A program made the translations under genes and the position numbers. Source: CAYLUN01 sp964386865 (lineage in GTDB: Bacteria; Verrucomicrobiota; Kiritimatiellia; RFP12; UBA1067). From it: DNA of 16,048 bases. The notes under the pieces are model-generated. The model ran no database searches, was not told the origin of the DNA, and saw only the letters and a list, made by a program, of their open reading frames with translations. Shown here piece by piece: positions 6,638 through 13,181 of this stretch (the first letter of the stretch is position 1; every line of letters starts with the position of its first letter). The stretch is taken from assembly GCA_964386865.1 (NCBI GenBank), contig CAYLUN010000113.1, positions 1 through 16,048 of the forward strand, written 5' to 3'.

Positions 6638-8446
6638 ATGAAAATAGCCAGATACTGTTTGCTCGCCATCACCGGAATCGCGTTCTGCGCGCAGGCGCAG
6701 AGCAACACCGCCGCCCAAGCCCTGAGTTTCACCTTCGGCGCAGGGGATGCGTCCATCCAAGCGGTCTACGCCGAGATCGCGGCCACGCCGGCGAAGGACT
6801 ACCCCGCTCTGGAGGCGCGCCTGCTGGCAGCGGTCAAGGCGCAGCCGAAACTCTCGCCGGAAGCCATCAAGCTCGCCTCCGACGTGCTGCGCCTGGCCGG
6901 CTCGACCGCCAGCCTGCCGCTGCTCGCCGGGTGGCTCACGTCGCCCGAGACCGCGCCCGCCGCGCTCCGCGCCCTTGGCGGCATGCCCGACGACGCGGTC
7001 GACGCCGCGCTGCTCCAGGCGCTCAAGACGGCCGACGGCGAGGTGCGCGTCGGCCTGCTGAACGCGCTGTCCGCGAGAGCGAACGCGAGCGTCGTGCCGG
7101 AGGCCCACGCGTGGGCCTCCGGCAAGGACGGCGAGCTGGCTGCGGCCGCCGCGCGCGCGCTCGGCAGAATCGGCACGCCTGAGGCCGTCGACGCGCTGAA
7201 GGCCTTGAAGCCCGCGACCGCCGCCTGCCGCACCGCACGCACCCAAGCGCTGTCCGCATGCATCAACCGGCTCCAGGCGCGCCAGGCCGCCAAGCTCTGC
7301 CGCGCCCTGCTCGCCGCAGAGGAGCCGCAGGAGCTGCAAGCCGCCGCGCTCGAGCGCCTCGTGTCCCTTGATCCGGACGACGCGCTGCCGGAGCTGCTCG
7401 CAACCCTTCAGGGCGCCGATCTCTACCTCGCGCGCCTTGCAGCCGGGCTCTCCAGCCAGATCAAGGGGGCCGCGGCCTCCAAGCCCCTGACGTCCGCTCT
7501 GCCCACGCTTGCGCCGGAGGTGCAGGTTGCGCTTGTGACCGCCCTCGGCTTGCGCGGCGATGACAGCGTCGCGCCCGCGCTGCTGGCGCTGGCGATAGCC
7601 GACGGCGACGAAGCGCTGCGCCTCGCCGCGCTGGAGGCTGTCGCCAAGCTGGGCAACGAGGCGCAGGTCGAAGCCCTGCTGAAGCTCTCCGATCAGTCGA
7701 ATGCGATCGGGCGCGGCGCCATGAACACGCTGAGCGCCCTGCGTTCAAAGTCCGTCGATGCCAAGCTAATCACGCTGCTGGCGCCGGACGATCCCGCCCG
7801 CCTGAAGAATGTTGCTCAGGCGCTGAGCAACCGCGCCTGCACAGAGGCGACGCCCAAGCTGCTCGCGCTGGCCAAAGGCGACAACGCGGAGGCGCGCCTG
7901 ACCGCGCTGCGCGGCTTGCGCGGCACGGCCACGCCCGCGGTCTTCCCGGAACTGGCCGCCATGCTCCCCAAGGCCTCGGCCGATGACCTCGCCGCGATTG
8001 TGGCGGCCCTGTGGATCGCGGCGGACGACGCCGAGACCTACGGCTTGCGTTTTCTCAAGGTGTGGCAGCCCGTCGAGGGCGCCTCGCCCGCGCTGCGGAC
8101 TGCGGTGTTGGGCCTGGCGGCCCGCGCCTCTGCGCCTGAAGCCCTGGAGGTCGTGAAAAAGCAGCTGGCCGACAGTGACAAAAGCGTGGTCGCGGCGGCG
8201 CAGCGCGCGCTCTTCTCCTGGCAGAACGAACTCTGCGTGCCGCTCTGCTTCGAGCTGGCCAAAGCGACCGCCGATGCCCGCGTGAAGGCGCAGGCCCTTG
8301 AAACCGTCGCGAGCCGCCTCGACCGCCGCGAGGCCAAGCTGGACAAAAAAGCGAAGCTCGCGCTCCTGGACGAGGCCCTTGCGCTGAACCCGGACGCCAA
8401 CACGCGCAAGCGCATCGAAAAGGCCGTCGAGAGCGTCAAGAAGTGA
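6638..8446 (+). CDS. Secreted HEAT-repeat protein
   Basis: A 602-aa alpha-solenoid protein with a signal peptide (MKIARYCLLAITGIAFCAQA, cleavage near residue 20), so periplasmic or beyond. Nearly the whole mature part consists of paired helices rich in Ala and Leu, with HEAT-type spacing of about 30-37 residues, for example LPLLAGWLTSPETAPAALRA, AAAARALGRIGTPEAVDAL and LRLAALEAVAKLGNEAQVEA. The C-terminus is Lys-rich and charged. No catalytic motif was seen; HEAT solenoids usually serve as binding scaffolds. The ATG at 6638 gives an ideal signal peptide but has only a weak ribosome site, because the heptamer array ends 29 bp upstream. Proteins of this type are common next to exported Gfo/Idh/MocA enzymes in PVC bacteria; partner and ligand are unknown. 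It is followed 25 nt later by the zinc-ribbon gene on the same strand. Confidence 0.85.
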   Translation: MKIARYCLLAITGIAFCAQAQSNTAAQALSFTFGAGDASIQAVYAEIAATPAKDYPALEARLLAAVKAQPKLSPEAIKLASDVLRLAGSTASLPLLAGWLTSPETAPAALRALGGMPDDAVDAALLQALKTADGEVRVGLLNALSARANASVVPEAHAWASGKDGELAAAAARALGRIGTPEAVDALKALKPATAACRTARTQALSACINRLQARQAAKLCRALLAAEEPQELQAAALERLVSLDPDDALPELLATLQGADLYLARLAAGLSSQIKGAAASKPLTSALPTLAPEVQVALVTALGLRGDDSVAPALLALAIADGDEALRLAALEAVAKLGNEAQVEALLKLSDQSNAIGRGAMNTLSALRSKSVDAKLITLLAPDDPARLKNVAQALSNRACTEATPKLLALAKGDNAEARLTALRGLRGTATPAVFPELAAMLPKASADDLAAIVAALWIAADDAETYGLRFLKVWQPVEGASPALRTAVLGLAARASAPEALEVVKKQLADSDKSVVAAAQRALFSWQNELCVPLCFELAKATADARVKAQALETVASRLDRREAKLDKKAKLALLDEALALNPDANTRKRIEKAVESVKK

Positions 8447-8471
8447 CCCCGCGCAGCCCAAAGGAGGCGCC

Positions 8472-8882
8472 ATGAAGAACTGCCGCGACTGTCGTCACGA
8501 GGTGTCCGAGCAGGCGATGGCGTGCCCGCATTGCGGAGCGCCGTATCCGGCCAAGGAGAAGTGGGACGGCTATGGCTTCGAGTACAAGTCGCAGACCGAA
8601 CTGATGGGCCTGCCGCTGATCCACGTTTCCTTCAAGTATCGCAACCGCAGGCCCGTGCCCGCCGTGGGCGTAATCGCCATCGGCCAGTTCGCCTGCGGCA
8701 TCGTCACGCTCTCGCAGTTCGGCGTCGGCGTGGTCAGCGTGAGCCAGTTCACGGTCGCGGGCTTCGCGCTCGCCCAGTTCGCGCTCGCCTACTCGCTCAT
8801 CGCCCAGATGGGCCTCTACCTCCACGAGGGCCACGGGCAGCTGGTGCTGAACCTGATGAAACTACTTGGGAAGACCCTATGA
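8472..8882 (+). CDS. Zinc-ribbon protein with hydrophobic decapeptide-repeat tail
   Basis: A 136-aa protein of unknown function. Residues 4-21 form a zinc ribbon: Cys4-x2-Cys7 and Cys18-x2-Cys21 (CRDC...CPHC). A linker with WDGYGFEYKSQTELMGLPLIH follows. Residues 71-120 are five units of exactly ten residues, headed by GQF71, SQF81, SQF91, AQF101 and AQM111. Read in fives, the region resembles a hydrophobic pentapeptide repeat: a small residue two before a central Phe, Val or Ile. It could be a small right-handed beta-helix or a membrane-associated hairpin. There is no signal peptide. AAGGAGG (8461-8467) precedes the ATG by 4 nt. The stop overlaps the next start as ATGA, so the product is probably made with the flavin-reductase-like protein. 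Similar zinc-ribbon proteins occur in other bacteria, function unknown. Confidence 0.82.
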   Translation: MKNCRDCRHEVSEQAMACPHCGAPYPAKEKWDGYGFEYKSQTELMGLPLIHVSFKYRNRRPVPAVGVIAIGQFACGIVTLSQFGVGVVSVSQFTVAGFALAQFALAYSLIAQMGLYLHEGHGQLVLNLMKLLGKTL

Positions 8883-9415
8883 AAAAGAAAGTCCTGCCGC
8901 TGCCGAAAGTCTACACCCTGATCGAACCCGGCCCGCTCATGCTGCTCACCACCGCCGAGAAGGGGCGTCCGAACGTCATGCCGCTGGCATGGCACACGAT
9001 GATGGACTTCGAGCCGCCGCTGGTCGGCATCGTCATCAGCGAACAGAACTACTCCTACAAAGCCCTGTTGAAGACCAAGGCCTGCGTTCTCAACATCCCC
9101 GCCGAAGAGCTGGGCAAGACGGTCACCGCTTGCGGCAACGTCTCCGGCCGCGACACGGACAAGTTTGCCGCCTTCGGTCTAACGCCGAGGCCCGCCTCGC
9201 TCGTGGCCGCGCCGCTGATCGACGAGTGCTTCGCCTCGTTCGAGTGTACGGTCGTGGACACCCGCATGGCCCGCCGCTACAACTTCGTCGTGCTCAAGGT
9301 CCTCAAGGCGTGGCTCGATCCGTCGGCCAAGAATCCCAAGACGCTCCACCACCGCGGCGGCAAGGCCTTCATGGTTGCCGGCCCCACCATCCAGCTTCCC
9401 TCGAAAATGAAGTGA
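8879..9415 (+). CDS. Flavin reductase-like FMN-binding domain protein
   Basis: A 178-aa protein with a split beta-barrel flavin-binding fold, of the flavin-reductase-like family (FMN-binding, NAD(P)H-dependent reductases and relatives). Family-like stretches are GPLMLLTTAEKGRPNVMPLAW (about 19-39), LVGIVISEQNYSYKAL (about 49-64), CVLNIPAEELGKTV (about 69-82) and CGNVSGRDTDKFAAFGL (about 85-101). It has no signal peptide and is probably cytoplasmic. The start ATG at 8879 overlaps the preceding TGA (ATGA), which implies translational coupling to the zinc-ribbon gene. The frame is open far upstream, but the overlap and the MKKKVLPLPKVYTL start decide against a longer form. Whether it reduces free flavin, carries FMN for another reaction or only binds it cannot be judged. 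Confidence 0.88.
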   Translation: MKKKVLPLPKVYTLIEPGPLMLLTTAEKGRPNVMPLAWHTMMDFEPPLVGIVISEQNYSYKALLKTKACVLNIPAEELGKTVTACGNVSGRDTDKFAAFGLTPRPASLVAAPLIDECFASFECTVVDTRMARRYNFVVLKVLKAWLDPSAKNPKTLHHRGGKAFMVAGPTIQLPSKMK

Positions 9416-9464
9416 CCTGGCTCTGCTGGCGCCCCCTCGTTTCATCCTGTCGGAGAGGTTTGCT

Positions 9465-10214
9465 ATGCGTTCGATGCTCGTGTGCCTGCTGCTTTTTCTC
9501 ACGACGTTCGCGACTGCGCAGATTGCCGTCACAAACACGGCGGTCATTCCCGTGCCGAAGCTGGAGAACGACTTCTATGACTGGTACCAGCGCCACGAGC
9601 AGGTCAAGGCGCAGATCAAGCGGCACCCCGCCGACGTCGTCTTCATCGGCGACTCGATCACGCACATGTTCGGCGGGCAGCCGCCCTCGCCCGTCCACCG
9701 CGGGTCAAACGTGTGGGAGCGCTACTACGGCAAGCGAAGCGTGGTCAACCTCGGCTTCGGCTGGGACCGCACGCAGAACGTCCTGTGGCGTCTGGACAAC
9801 GGCGAGTTCGAGGGGCTGAAACCGAAGGCGGTCGTGCTGCTGATCGGCACGAACAACCGCACCGGCACGAAGAACGCCCGCGAGAACTCGCCCGCCGAGA
9901 TCGCCGAAGGCATCGAGGCAATCTGTAAGAGCATACACGCCAAGTCCCCCGCGACGCGGATCGTGCTGTTGAGCGTGCTGCCGCGCAGCCCGGCCCACTT
10001 CGTCGAGCCGATCCGCGAGATCAACCGGCGCCTTGTGAAACTGGAAGCCCTCGGCACCGTCACCTTCCTTGACCTCTGGCCCGGCTTCGCCGACGCCGAG
10101 GGCCTGCCCAAGAAGGAACTCATGGCCGACACCGTCCACCCGAGCGCCCAAGGCTACGAAGTCTGGGCCCAGGCGCTGGAGCCGGTGCTGGCCAAGCTGC
10201 TCGGCGAGAAGTGA
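9465..10214 (+). CDS. Secreted SGNH/GDSL hydrolase (acetylesterase-like), copy 1
   Basis: A 249-aa secreted esterase of the SGNH superfamily, near the PAF-acetylhydrolase/sialate-acetylesterase type. A signal peptide (about 1-19, MRSMLVCLLLFLTTFATAQ) leads to the mature enzyme. Block I is VFIGDSIT with nucleophile Ser64. Block II is VVNLGFGWD with Gly97, block III IGTNN with Asn130, and block V ADTVHPS with Asp222 and His225. All four catalytic blocks are intact. A role in taking acetyl or other acyl groups off extracellular sugars is likely but inferred. GGAGAGG precedes the ATG by a suitable distance. It is a paralogue of the minus-strand gene at 13178-13894, sharing HVLWRLD/NVLWRLD and the GY-x2-WA motif after the catalytic His. 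It ends before the hairpin-rich gap and is convergent to the esterase gene. Confidence 0.93.
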   Translation: MRSMLVCLLLFLTTFATAQIAVTNTAVIPVPKLENDFYDWYQRHEQVKAQIKRHPADVVFIGDSITHMFGGQPPSPVHRGSNVWERYYGKRSVVNLGFGWDRTQNVLWRLDNGEFEGLKPKAVVLLIGTNNRTGTKNARENSPAEIAEGIEAICKSIHAKSPATRIVLLSVLPRSPAHFVEPIREINRRLVKLEALGTVTFLDLWPGFADAEGLPKKELMADTVHPSAQGYEVWAQALEPVLAKLLGEK

Positions 10215-10271
10215 CGTGCGGGCGCTGCCCGTCGCGCGAGCCGAGGCCGCAACGGACTGCCTCGCGGGGAG

Positions 10272-10291
10272 GGACGGGTGCCACCCCGTCC
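10272..10291. repeat. GGACGGG/CCCGTCC hairpin
   Basis: A perfect 7-bp stem (10272-10278 with 10285-10291) around the 6-nt loop TGCCAC. Same architecture as the hairpin at 10498-10517. Confidence 0.7.
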
Positions 10292-10384
10292 GCGGCAGCG
10301 CAGGAGTGCGCGCCCTGCCGTGCGAAGCAAAACCGGAACGACGGGCCTCGCATCGGAGGGACGGCCTCGAATAGCGCTTAGCGA

Positions 10385-10456
10385 CGGCTCGGCGCAGCCT
10401 CGCCCTCCACTCGGCGGCTTTGTTAAGAAAATGGAGGGCGAGGCTGTGCCGAGCCG
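10385..10456. repeat. 25-bp near-perfect inverted repeat, possible bidirectional terminator or dispersed palindrome
   Basis: Arms 10385-10409 and 10432-10456 are complementary over 25 bp with a single non-Watson-Crick position, which is a G-U wobble in RNA when read on the plus strand. The 22-nt loop is AT-richer. The arms begin CGGCTCGG and end CCCTCCA. Lying between convergent genes, it could stop transcription from both sides, although no T-tract follows. It could equally be a REP-like dispersed element. Confidence 0.85.
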
Positions 10457-10497
10457 CCCACAAGACGAGGCAAATGCACGTATCTTAGTTCCATTCG

Positions 10498-10517
10498 GGA
10501 CGACCTCCGTGTCGTCC
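10498..10517. repeat. GGACGAC/GTCGTCC hairpin near the esterase stop
   Basis: A perfect 7-bp stem (10498-10504 with 10511-10517) around the 6-nt loop CTCCGT, 19 bp past the esterase stop codon on the minus strand. Confidence 0.65.
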
Positions 10518-10536
10518 GCGTCGCGCGAGCGCGCCC

Positions 10537-11715
10537 TTACGGCGCGTCGAAGTCCGGCTTCGTCAGCGCCCCGTCGCCGTCGCGGTCAAGCCGCTGGAAG
10601 AGCGTCGGCGGGCCTTTGAACTCGGCCTTGGACACTCGCCCATCTTTATCTGCGTCCTCGCGGGCGAGCACCTGCTCGAAGGTGATGCGCGAGCGCCCCT
10701 GCGCCGCATCCGCCTGACCCGTCCGGCCGCGCCCCGGCCCTGCGCCGCCCACCGGCCCCACGGCCACGCTTTCCGTGCGCGTCGCCTCGGGCGCGGCAGG
10801 CTTAACGCCACCAGCCTTGAGCCAGCGGTCGAAGAAGCTCGAGGCCATCTCCTCGATCTCCTGGCCGCCGAAGCCTTGGCCGTGTCCCGCGCCTTTGATG
10901 CAGTGGAGGCGCACGCTGCCGCCCGCCTGCTTGAGCGCAGCGAAGAGCAGCTCGCTCTGGTGGAAGGCCACGACCGGATCGATGTCGCCGTGCACGATCA
11001 GGAACGGCGGCAGCGCGTTGGTCGCCACATAGGTGAGCGGACTCGCGCGGGCGGCCTTCGCCTTGTTCTCCTGCACCGGCCCGCCGAGCAGCGCCGCCTC
11101 CGGCGACGTCGGATCGTTGTGTTTCATGCGGGCGCCAGCCGCGGCCTTCTCATCCATCCGCGTCAGGTCGGTGGGCCCGTAGTAGTCGCACACCGCCTGC
11201 ACGCGGCTCGACACGCCGAGGTTCGGCCCCACGTCGAAGCTCTTCTCGTCACCGCTGGTGCCGAGCAGCGCCACCAAGTGCCCGCCCGCCGAGCTGCCCC
11301 ACACGCCGAAGCGGTCGGGGTCGAGCCCGTACTCCTTGGCGTGCGCGCGCAGCCAGCGGATCGCCGCCTTGCAGTCCTCGATCTGCGCCGGAAAGACAGC
11401 GTGCCCGCTGAGCCGGTAGTTTAGGCTGGCCACCGCATACCCCCGCTGGAGGTAGCCCTGGCGCGCCGGCGGACAGCCTTCTTTGCTGCCGTTCTGCCAG
11501 CCGCCGCCGTGCACCCAGATGATGAGGGGCAGCGGCCCCTCCGCCTGTGCGGGCAGGTAGAGGTCGAGCTTCTGCCGCTCGTGCCCGCCCTCCACGTACG
11601 CGAGGTCGCGGAGCGCCTTGACGCCTTCGGGAAGAGTCGCGCGCCCCGCCGGAGCCTGAGCGACCGCCAGCCCCGCCGCCAGCGTCATCGCCGCCATCGC
11701 CTGTGCCGTATTCAT
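10537..11715 (-). CDS. Exported alpha/beta-hydrolase esterase with C-terminal EF-hand pair
   Basis: A 392-aa esterase of the BD-FAE/HSL-like alpha/beta-hydrolase group. A weak signal peptide (about 1-21) is followed by LDLYLP (50-55), the oxyanion-hole motif VHGGGW (68-73), the nucleophile motif GSSAGG with Ser142, Asp246 in HGDIDPVV and His278 in GAGHGQGF, so the triad is complete. After a Gly/Ala/Pro-rich linker (about 303-342) come two calcium-binding loops: 354-365 with Asp354/356/358, Ser362 and Glu365, and 377-388 with Asp377/379/381 and Asp388. The EF-hands may bind calcium for stability or serve in attachment. It probably removes acyl or feruloyl-type groups from plant or algal sugars; the substrate is inferred. 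No clear ribosome site precedes the ATG at 11715. A repeat at 11801-11872 parts it from the upstream GH gene. Confidence 0.92.
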   Translation of the reverse strand: MNTAQAMAAMTLAAGLAVAQAPAGRATLPEGVKALRDLAYVEGGHERQKLDLYLPAQAEGPLPLIIWVHGGGWQNGSKEGCPPARQGYLQRGYAVASLNYRLSGHAVFPAQIEDCKAAIRWLRAHAKEYGLDPDRFGVWGSSAGGHLVALLGTSGDEKSFDVGPNLGVSSRVQAVCDYYGPTDLTRMDEKAAAGARMKHNDPTSPEAALLGGPVQENKAKAARASPLTYVATNALPPFLIVHGDIDPVVAFHQSELLFAALKQAGGSVRLHCIKGAGHGQGFGGQEIEEMASSFFDRWLKAGGVKPAAPEATRTESVAVGPVGGAGPGRGRTGQADAAQGRSRITFEQVLAREDADKDGRVSKAEFKGPPTLFQRLDRDGDGALTKPDFDAP

Positions 11716-11800
11716 GGCACAATGAACGGGCGAGAGCTCAAGATATTGGCAAGCCCGCCGCCAGCGGAGCGGGAATAAGCGAGAGAGTAACTTATTGAAC

Positions 11801-11872
11801 GATTGAGATTAAGATTAGGATTACGAATGAGAGTCTCCCCTCCCGATCGTAATCTTGATCGTAATCGTAATC
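11801..11872. repeat. Inverted array of GATTAN hexamers
   Basis: The left half (11801-11830) reads five hexamers in phase: GATTGA, GATTAA, GATTAG, GATTAC, GAATGA. The right half (11849-11872) is the same kind of array inverted: on the minus strand GATTAC, GATTAC, GATCAA, GATTAC. Arms 11807-11826 and 11847-11866 pair at 17 of 20 positions around a 20-nt loop that contains TCTCCCCTCCC. It lies between the GH71/99-like gene and the esterase gene, both minus strand. Confidence 0.88.
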
Positions 11873-11888
11873 CGCCTGAAGTCAAGGT

Positions 11889-13181
11889 TCACCGGTTCGC
11901 CCGCGCCGGCAGGGCATCCGGGAACGGCTGCTGGGAACGGAAGAGGCGGGTGGCCTCGCCCGTGAGCCAGAGGTAGTGGTCGGCGGGCAGCGCGCCGTAT
12001 GTCAAATACGTGAACCCTTCGCCTGCAGGCGGCGCGTTGTTGACCTTGAAGATCTGGGTGCCCTCGTCCACCTCGTCGAACATCGCCACGTAGGCGCAGG
12101 ACGCGCCCGCGCGGCGGGCCGCGGCGAACTGCTCCCAGAGGAATGCGCCGTCGCGCCGCGGGATCGCGCTGCCGCCCCCCTTGAGGTTGCTCCAGCTGAA
12201 CCCCGGAAAGACCACGGGCATAAAGGCGAGCCCGTTCTCGCGGCACCAGGCCTTGTCGTCGCGCCAGACCGCCTCGGCGCGGCGCACGCCCGCCTCGTCG
12301 CGGAAGCGCCCCACACTCCACGTGTGCACAATGTCGGCCTTGCGCACGACCGCATGCAGCCGCGCGTCGGCGGCCGCATCATGGCTGAGCGTTCGCCAGT
12401 AAAAAGGCAGCCCCAGCAGCACCGCGCAGCCTTCGCCCTTGAAGAACTCGGCCAGCCGCTCGCACGCGTCGAGCCCGTAGCGGCGGCTGTCGTTGAACCC
12501 CACGCCCCAGAGCGCGACAACCGGCTTGCCCGCGTGGTGCTGCCACGCGGCGTCGCCCGCGCCGCGCACCACGCCGTCGGCCACGAGGTGGCGCCAGTCG
12601 GCGACCACCACATCGGCGGCGTTGGAGCCGAGCCCGGACAAATCGAACATCAGCGCGTAGGAGCGGCCCGTCGCGGCCGCCGCATCGCGGCAATAGCCCA
12701 GCACGCGGTCGGCCGAGGCGCGAAACGGCGCAGGGACGGCGCCGCGGTGATACAGGTCCACCGGAAAGCGCTGCACGAAAACGCCGTCGATGCCGTACTG
12801 CCGCATCCACGCGAAGTGGCGCTCCACCGTGTTGCGGTTGTCAGACGACACGACCTCCGCCACGCCGCCGCCCCCGCACGCGAGCGGCAGGCGCGAGCGC
12901 TCGCCGGGCGCGGCTTCGGAGACGTCCGGCAGGTAGTCGGTCTGCGGCGACCATGCGCCGTCGCGCTGCCGCACGTAGTGCCGCCAACCGGCTTTCGCCG
13001 GGTCGTCGGGCGTGCGGAACCAGCCCTGATAGCCGCACAGCACGCGGCCGTCAAGCGTGGGGTGGAGGGGCTCGGCCGCGCGGGAAGGTAGACCAGCGAA
13101 CAGGATGGCGGCCGCGATCAAGCGTCCGTCGCCTAACCAATGCGGCGTCGGCATGTGTCTTACACGCTCCCAGAGCCTCAC
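11889..13181 (-). CDS. Secreted GH71/GH99-like glycoside hydrolase
   Basis: A 430-aa secreted (beta/alpha)-barrel protein like the GH71/99-type hydrolases, whose GH99 members are endo-alpha-mannosidases. A hydrophobic signal segment (about 20-35) precedes VLCGYQGWFRTPDD (47-60), the typical first strand. MRQYGIDGVFVQRF (126-139), YALMFDLSG (175-183) and MPVVFPGFSW (321-330) follow the barrel. AMFDEVDEGTQI (366-377) aligns with the NEWHEGTQIE motif of GH99 enzymes and places a Glu370/Glu373 pair where GH99 has its catalytic residues. The GTG at 13181 overlaps the SGNH stop as GTGA; an ATG at 13154, with GGGAG before it, is an alternative that still keeps the signal peptide. Co-expression with a SGNH esterase suggests action on an acylated glycan. 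Linkage and substrate are unknown. Confidence 0.85.
   Translation of the reverse strand: MRLWERVRHMPTPHWLGDGRLIAAAILFAGLPSRAAEPLHPTLDGRVLCGYQGWFRTPDDPAKAGWRHYVRQRDGAWSPQTDYLPDVSEAAPGERSRLPLACGGGGVAEVVSSDNRNTVERHFAWMRQYGIDGVFVQRFPVDLYHRGAVPAPFRASADRVLGYCRDAAAATGRSYALMFDLSGLGSNAADVVVADWRHLVADGVVRGAGDAAWQHHAGKPVVALWGVGFNDSRRYGLDACERLAEFFKGEGCAVLLGLPFYWRTLSHDAAADARLHAVVRKADIVHTWSVGRFRDEAGVRRAEAVWRDDKAWCRENGLAFMPVVFPGFSWSNLKGGGSAIPRRDGAFLWEQFAAARRAGASCAYVAMFDEVDEGTQIFKVNNAPPAGEGFTYLTYGALPADHYLWLTGEATRLFRSQQPFPDALPARANR

Larger units (their letters stand above)
10215..10536. other. Convergent intergenic gap of 322 bp, no gene, rich in hairpins
   Basis: No credible coding sequence is seen between the stops of the SGNH gene and the esterase gene. 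The gap holds three separate inverted repeats, listed on their own at 10272, 10385 and 10498, and several GGGACGG-like fragments (for example around 10353). None has a convincing U-tract. Confidence 0.75.

Noticed and set aside
6093..6641. Open frame running through the heptamer array, giving a repeated RGQRSEV peptide
   Set aside because: The array is open in several frames only because of its composition; the 5' part is a shadow of the oxidoreductase gene. No ribosome site or protein family supports it.
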